Source: Candidatus Nanopelagicales bacterium (GTDB lineage: Bacteria; Actinomycetota; Actinomycetes; S36-B12; CAIYMF01). Taken from it: a stretch of 52,182 bases of DNA. The notes beneath the pieces are model-generated. The model saw nothing but the letters and a program-made list of their open reading frames with translations. It made no database searches and was not told the origin of the DNA. Positions within the stretch are counted from its first letter, which is position 1. Every line of letters starts with the position of its first letter. The position numbers and the translations under genes were made by a program. The DNA is taken from assembly GCA_025456065.1 (NCBI GenBank), contig JALOLH010000012.1:1-52182 (forward strand). The letters run 5' to 3'. Shown here one piece after another: positions 49,746 to 52,182 of this stretch.

Positions 49746-50786
49746 CTAGACCGGGACCTCGTCGAGCGAGCCGACCTCGGCGTCGGCGATGTGCTCGGCG
49801 CCCACGCGCTTGCGGAACACCCAGTAGGTCCACGACTGGTAGGCCAGGACGATCGGGGTGAACACGACGGCGACCCAGGTCATGATCGTCAGCGTGTAGT
49901 CGGTGCTCGAGGCGTTGTCCGTGGTCAGGCTCGGACCGGCCGCGTCGATGTTCGGCATCACGTTCGGGAACAGCATGCCGAACAGCGCCACCACGGCCAG
50001 GCCGATCGTCACCGCGCTGGCGGTGAACGCCAGGCCCTCCTTGCGCGCCCGGTGCATGGCCAGCGCCACCAGCCACGCGACCGCCGCCAGCAGGACCGGG
50101 ACCCACGTCCAGGCCTTGTCGGAGAAGGCCAGCTGCGCCCACAGCAGGAACGCGACTGCGAGCACGGTCGCCGCCGCGCCGGTCCGAAGGCCCACGGCGT
50201 ACGCCCGCTCACGGATCTCGCCGGTCGTCTTCAGCGACAGGAAGATCGCGCCGTGCGTCAGGAAGATGGCCACGAAGGTCAGGCCGCCGAGCAGCGCGAA
50301 CGGGTTCAGCAGGTTAAAGAACCCGCCGGCGTACTCGATGCTGCCCTCGAACTCCTCGAGCGGCACCCCGCGGACGATGTTGCTGAAGGCCACGCCCCAC
50401 AGCAGGGCGGGCAGCGCGGAGCCGAACACGATGGCGGCGTCCCAGCGGGCCCGCCAGGAGCCGTCCGAGCGCTTCGACCGGTACTCGAAGGCCACGCCGC
50501 GCACGATGAGCGCGACGAGGATGAGGAACAGGGGCAGGTAGAAGCCGCTGAACAGGGTCGCGTACCACTCCGGGAACGCCGCGAACGTGGCGCCACCGGC
50601 GACGAGCACCCACACCTCGTTGCCGTCCCAGACCGGGCCCAGCGTCGTGACGACGGCGCGCCGCTCAGCCTCGTTCTTGCCGACGACCGGCAGCAGCATG
50701 CCCACGCCGAAGTCGAACCCCTCGAGCACGAAGTACCCGATCCACAGGACCGCGATCAGGATGAACCAGACGGTCGTCAGTTCCAT
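49746..50786 (-). CDS. cydB: Cytochrome bd ubiquinol oxidase subunit II
   Basis: 346-aa membrane subunit of the high-affinity bd-type terminal oxidase. The start TTVWFILIAVLWIGYFVLEGFDFGVGMLLPVVGKNEAERRAVVTTLGPVWDGNEVWVLVAGGATFAAFPEWYATLFSGFYLPLFLIL is the family signature. About eight to nine helices follow. It ends with a charged tail (RVGAEHIADAEVGSLDEVPV). The ATG at 50786 lies 19 nt after the cydA stop. The cydDC maturation genes, often next in other bacteria, do not follow. Confidence 0.96.
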   Translation of the reverse strand: MELTTVWFILIAVLWIGYFVLEGFDFGVGMLLPVVGKNEAERRAVVTTLGPVWDGNEVWVLVAGGATFAAFPEWYATLFSGFYLPLFLILVALIVRGVAFEYRSKRSDGSWRARWDAAIVFGSALPALLWGVAFSNIVRGVPLEEFEGSIEYAGGFFNLLNPFALLGGLTFVAIFLTHGAIFLSLKTTGEIRERAYAVGLRTGAAATVLAVAFLLWAQLAFSDKAWTWVPVLLAAVAWLVALAMHRARKEGLAFTASAVTIGLAVVALFGMLFPNVMPNIDAAGPSLTTDNASSTDYTLTIMTWVAVVFTPIVLAYQSWTYWVFRKRVGAEHIADAEVGSLDEVPV

Positions 50787-50805
50787 GATCAGTTCCTCTC
50801 AACCG

Positions 50806-52182
50806 TCAGTAGGAGATGGTCAGCGGGGCGTCGGCCTCGCGCTCGACGAAGGGATCGACCACCGCCTCGGGGGGACCCTGACGGACCGTGCGCACGATCA
50901 GGCCCACCTCGATGACGGCCAGGACCGCGTAGATCAGCGTGAAGCCGATCATGGTCGCCCACACCTCGCCGGCAGTCACGACCGGCGAGACCCCGGCCGC
51001 GGTCGGCATCAGGCCGAACACGATCCACGGCTGGCGGGCCATCTCGGTGAAGATCCAGCCGAAGCTGGCGGCGAACAGCGGCAGCAGCGGCACCAGGATG
51101 GCGACCCGCAGCGCCCAGGGGCTCGTCGGGCGACGGTCCTTGCGGTACGCCCACAGCGCCCACAGCGCCCACAGCGCGGCGAGCATGCCCACGCCGATCA
51201 TCAGGCGGAACGTCCAGTAGGCCACCGGGATGTTGGGGGCGAAGTCGTCCAGGCCGGTCCACGCGTAGGTGGTGGCGTACTCCTCGTTGAGGTTGTTGAT
51301 CCCCTGGACCTCGCCGTCCCACGTGCCCGTGGACAGGAAGGACAGCAGGTTCGGGATGGTGATCGCGAAGACTTCCTCCGAGCCGTCGAGCGTGCCGACC
51401 GTGAAGAGGGAGAAGTCGGCCGGGGCGGAGGTCTCGTACAGGGCCTCGGCGGCCGCCATCTTCATCGGCTGCTGCTCGGTCATGATCTTGGCGTCCATGT
51501 CGCCGGAGACGGTCACGAGGACCGCGGCGACCAGCGTCGTGATCGCGCCGAGCTTGAGCGTGGACTTGGCCACGTCGGCGGCCTTGTCCTTGAGCAGCAG
51601 GTACACCGAGATGCCCGCGACGAGGGCGCCGGCCACCATGAAGGAGGCCGACAGGGTGTGGAAGAACGCGATCACGGCGGTGTTCTGGGTGAGCACCTGG
51701 GCGAAGTCGTTGAGCTCGGCACGGCCGGTCTGCTCGTTGATCTCGTAGCCGACCGGGTGCTGCATCCAGGAGTTGGCGGCGAGGATGAAGTACGCCGAGA
51801 GCATGGTGCCCAGCGAGGCCAGCCAGATCGTGGCCAGGTGCAGCTTCTTCGGCAACCGGTCCCAGCCGAAGATCCACAGGCCGAGGAAGGTCGACTCGAG
51901 GAAGAACGCGAGCAGGCCCTCGATCGCCAGCGGGGCGCCGAAGATGTCGCCGACGAAGCGGGAGTAGTCGCTCCAGTTCATCCCGAACTGGAACTCCTGC
52001 ACGATGCCGGTGACCACGCCCATCGCGAAGTTGATCAGGAAGATCTTCCCGAAGAACTTCGTCGCGCGCAGCCACTTCTCGTCGCCCGTGCGCACCCACG
52101 CGGTCTGCATGCCGGCGACCAGCCAGCTCAGGCCGAGGGTGATCGGCACGAAGAAGAAGTGGTAGACGGTGGTGATGGCGAA
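50806..52182 (-). CDS. cydA: Cytochrome bd ubiquinol oxidase subunit I (N-terminus beyond the window)
   Basis: 458 residues are visible, and the frame is open to base 52182. Only about a dozen N-terminal residues should be missing, since YHFFFVPITLGLSWLVAGMQT corresponds to the first heme ligand region (His19 of E. coli). The second ligand His is in NTAVIAFFHTLSASFMVAG. Quinol-binding loop about 230-300, short as in Gram-positives. It carries TWDGEVQGINNLNEEYA, then PVAYWTFRLMIGVGM with the Met heme ligand region. A 9-bp tandem repeat encodes ALW three times. Confidence 0.96.
   Translation of the reverse strand, partial: FAITTVYHFFFVPITLGLSWLVAGMQTAWVRTGDEKWLRATKFFGKIFLINFAMGVVTGIVQEFQFGMNWSDYSRFVGDIFGAPLAIEGLLAFFLESTFLGLWIFGWDRLPKKLHLATIWLASLGTMLSAYFILAANSWMQHPVGYEINEQTGRAELNDFAQVLTQNTAVIAFFHTLSASFMVAGALVAGISVYLLLKDKAADVAKSTLKLGAITTLVAAVLVTVSGDMDAKIMTEQQPMKMAAAEALYETSAPADFSLFTVGTLDGSEEVFAITIPNLLSFLSTGTWDGEVQGINNLNEEYATTYAWTGLDDFAPNIPVAYWTFRLMIGVGMLAALWALWALWAYRKDRRPTSPWALRVAILVPLLPLFAASFGWIFTEMARQPWIVFGLMPTAAGVSPVVTAGEVWATMIGFTLIYAVLAVIEVGLIVRTVRQGPPEAVVDPFVEREADAPLTISY
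51149..51175. repeat. 9-bp tandem repeat inside cydA (3 copies)
   Basis: GCCCACAGC repeated three times on the plus strand, in frame with cydA. It encodes an ALW triplet repeat (LAALWALWALWAYRKD) in a transmembrane helix. Slippage would add or remove whole ALW units. Confidence 0.8.

Noticed and set aside
1-52182. Mobile element, prophage or defence island
   Set aside because: No transposase, integrase, att-like direct repeat, tRNA gene or known defence domain was seen; base composition looks even throughout.

Overview
The window is very GC-rich DNA (by eye well above 70% G+C, strong G/C bias at third codon positions) from a high-GC actinobacterium (Actinomycetota). The markers are Lsr2, a ClpC with two N-terminal repeats, the panC-nadB-nadC-coaX and ftsH-folE-folP-folB-folK gene orders, an actinobacterial-type ArgA-like acetyltransferase and many leaderless-looking promoters. 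The order clpC ... lsr2 ... coaX/nadC/nadB/panC ... fol genes ... ftsH ... hpt/tilS/Zn-protease/dacB ... ppa follows a chromosomal backbone I know from Streptomyces, so most of the window is core chromosome and not a mobile island. I cannot fix the genus. I see no rRNA, tRNA, CRISPR array, prophage or insertion sequence.

Layout: 1-1407 holds the 5' part of clpC and lsr2 (both minus). 1637-9464 is accessory to the backbone: a frameshifted phosphoenolpyruvate carboxylase gene, an argA-like acetyltransferase, a GyrI-like protein, a secreted helical protein, a SulP anion transporter and a DUF2252 protein. 9518-13768 is a tight minus-strand operon for NAD and CoA precursors (panC-nadB-nadC-coaX), preceded by a DUF2520 Rossmann gene. 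14868-16825 is a pair of bacterial PH-domain membrane proteins. 16891-18027 is an orphan NuoD paralogue. 18435-23726 is the folate operon ftsH-folE-folP-folB-folK-DUF3180, joined by 4-8 nt start/stop overlaps.

24175-27233 is a plus-strand cassette (small acidic protein, radical SAM/SPASM protein, coproporphyrinogen/protoporphyrinogen oxidase). It sits between ftsH and hpt, which are usually adjacent. 27224-31700 is hpt, tilS, a zinc metalloprotease-like protein and a PBP4-type carboxypeptidase. 32017-35340 holds a decayed PAS fragment and a penicillin-acylase-family protein, inserted between dacB and ppa. 35493-41741 carries ppa, a GAF-PAS-PAS-GGDEF-EAL protein, a DUF2461 protein and a HelD-like ATPase. 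41903-45009 is a plus-strand run of glycosyltransferase, DUF2304, AI-2E-type transporter and 3-methyladenine glycosylase. 45006-52182 holds a secreted glycosidase-like protein, a fasciclin lipoprotein, PPK2, a cytochrome P450 and cydAB (cydA runs off the end).

The least ordinary points are the radical SAM + porphyrinogen oxidase cassette splitting a conserved synteny block, the orphan NuoD paralogue, the recurrent TAnnnT-6-8-start leaderless pattern at 11 genes, several strong palindromes (lsr2-clpC gap, upstream of dacB, ppa/GGDEF gap), a SigK-like promoter in front of the fasciclin gene, and single-base frame disruptions in ppc and a PAS fragment. No search or computation was run. Family names rest on motif recognition.
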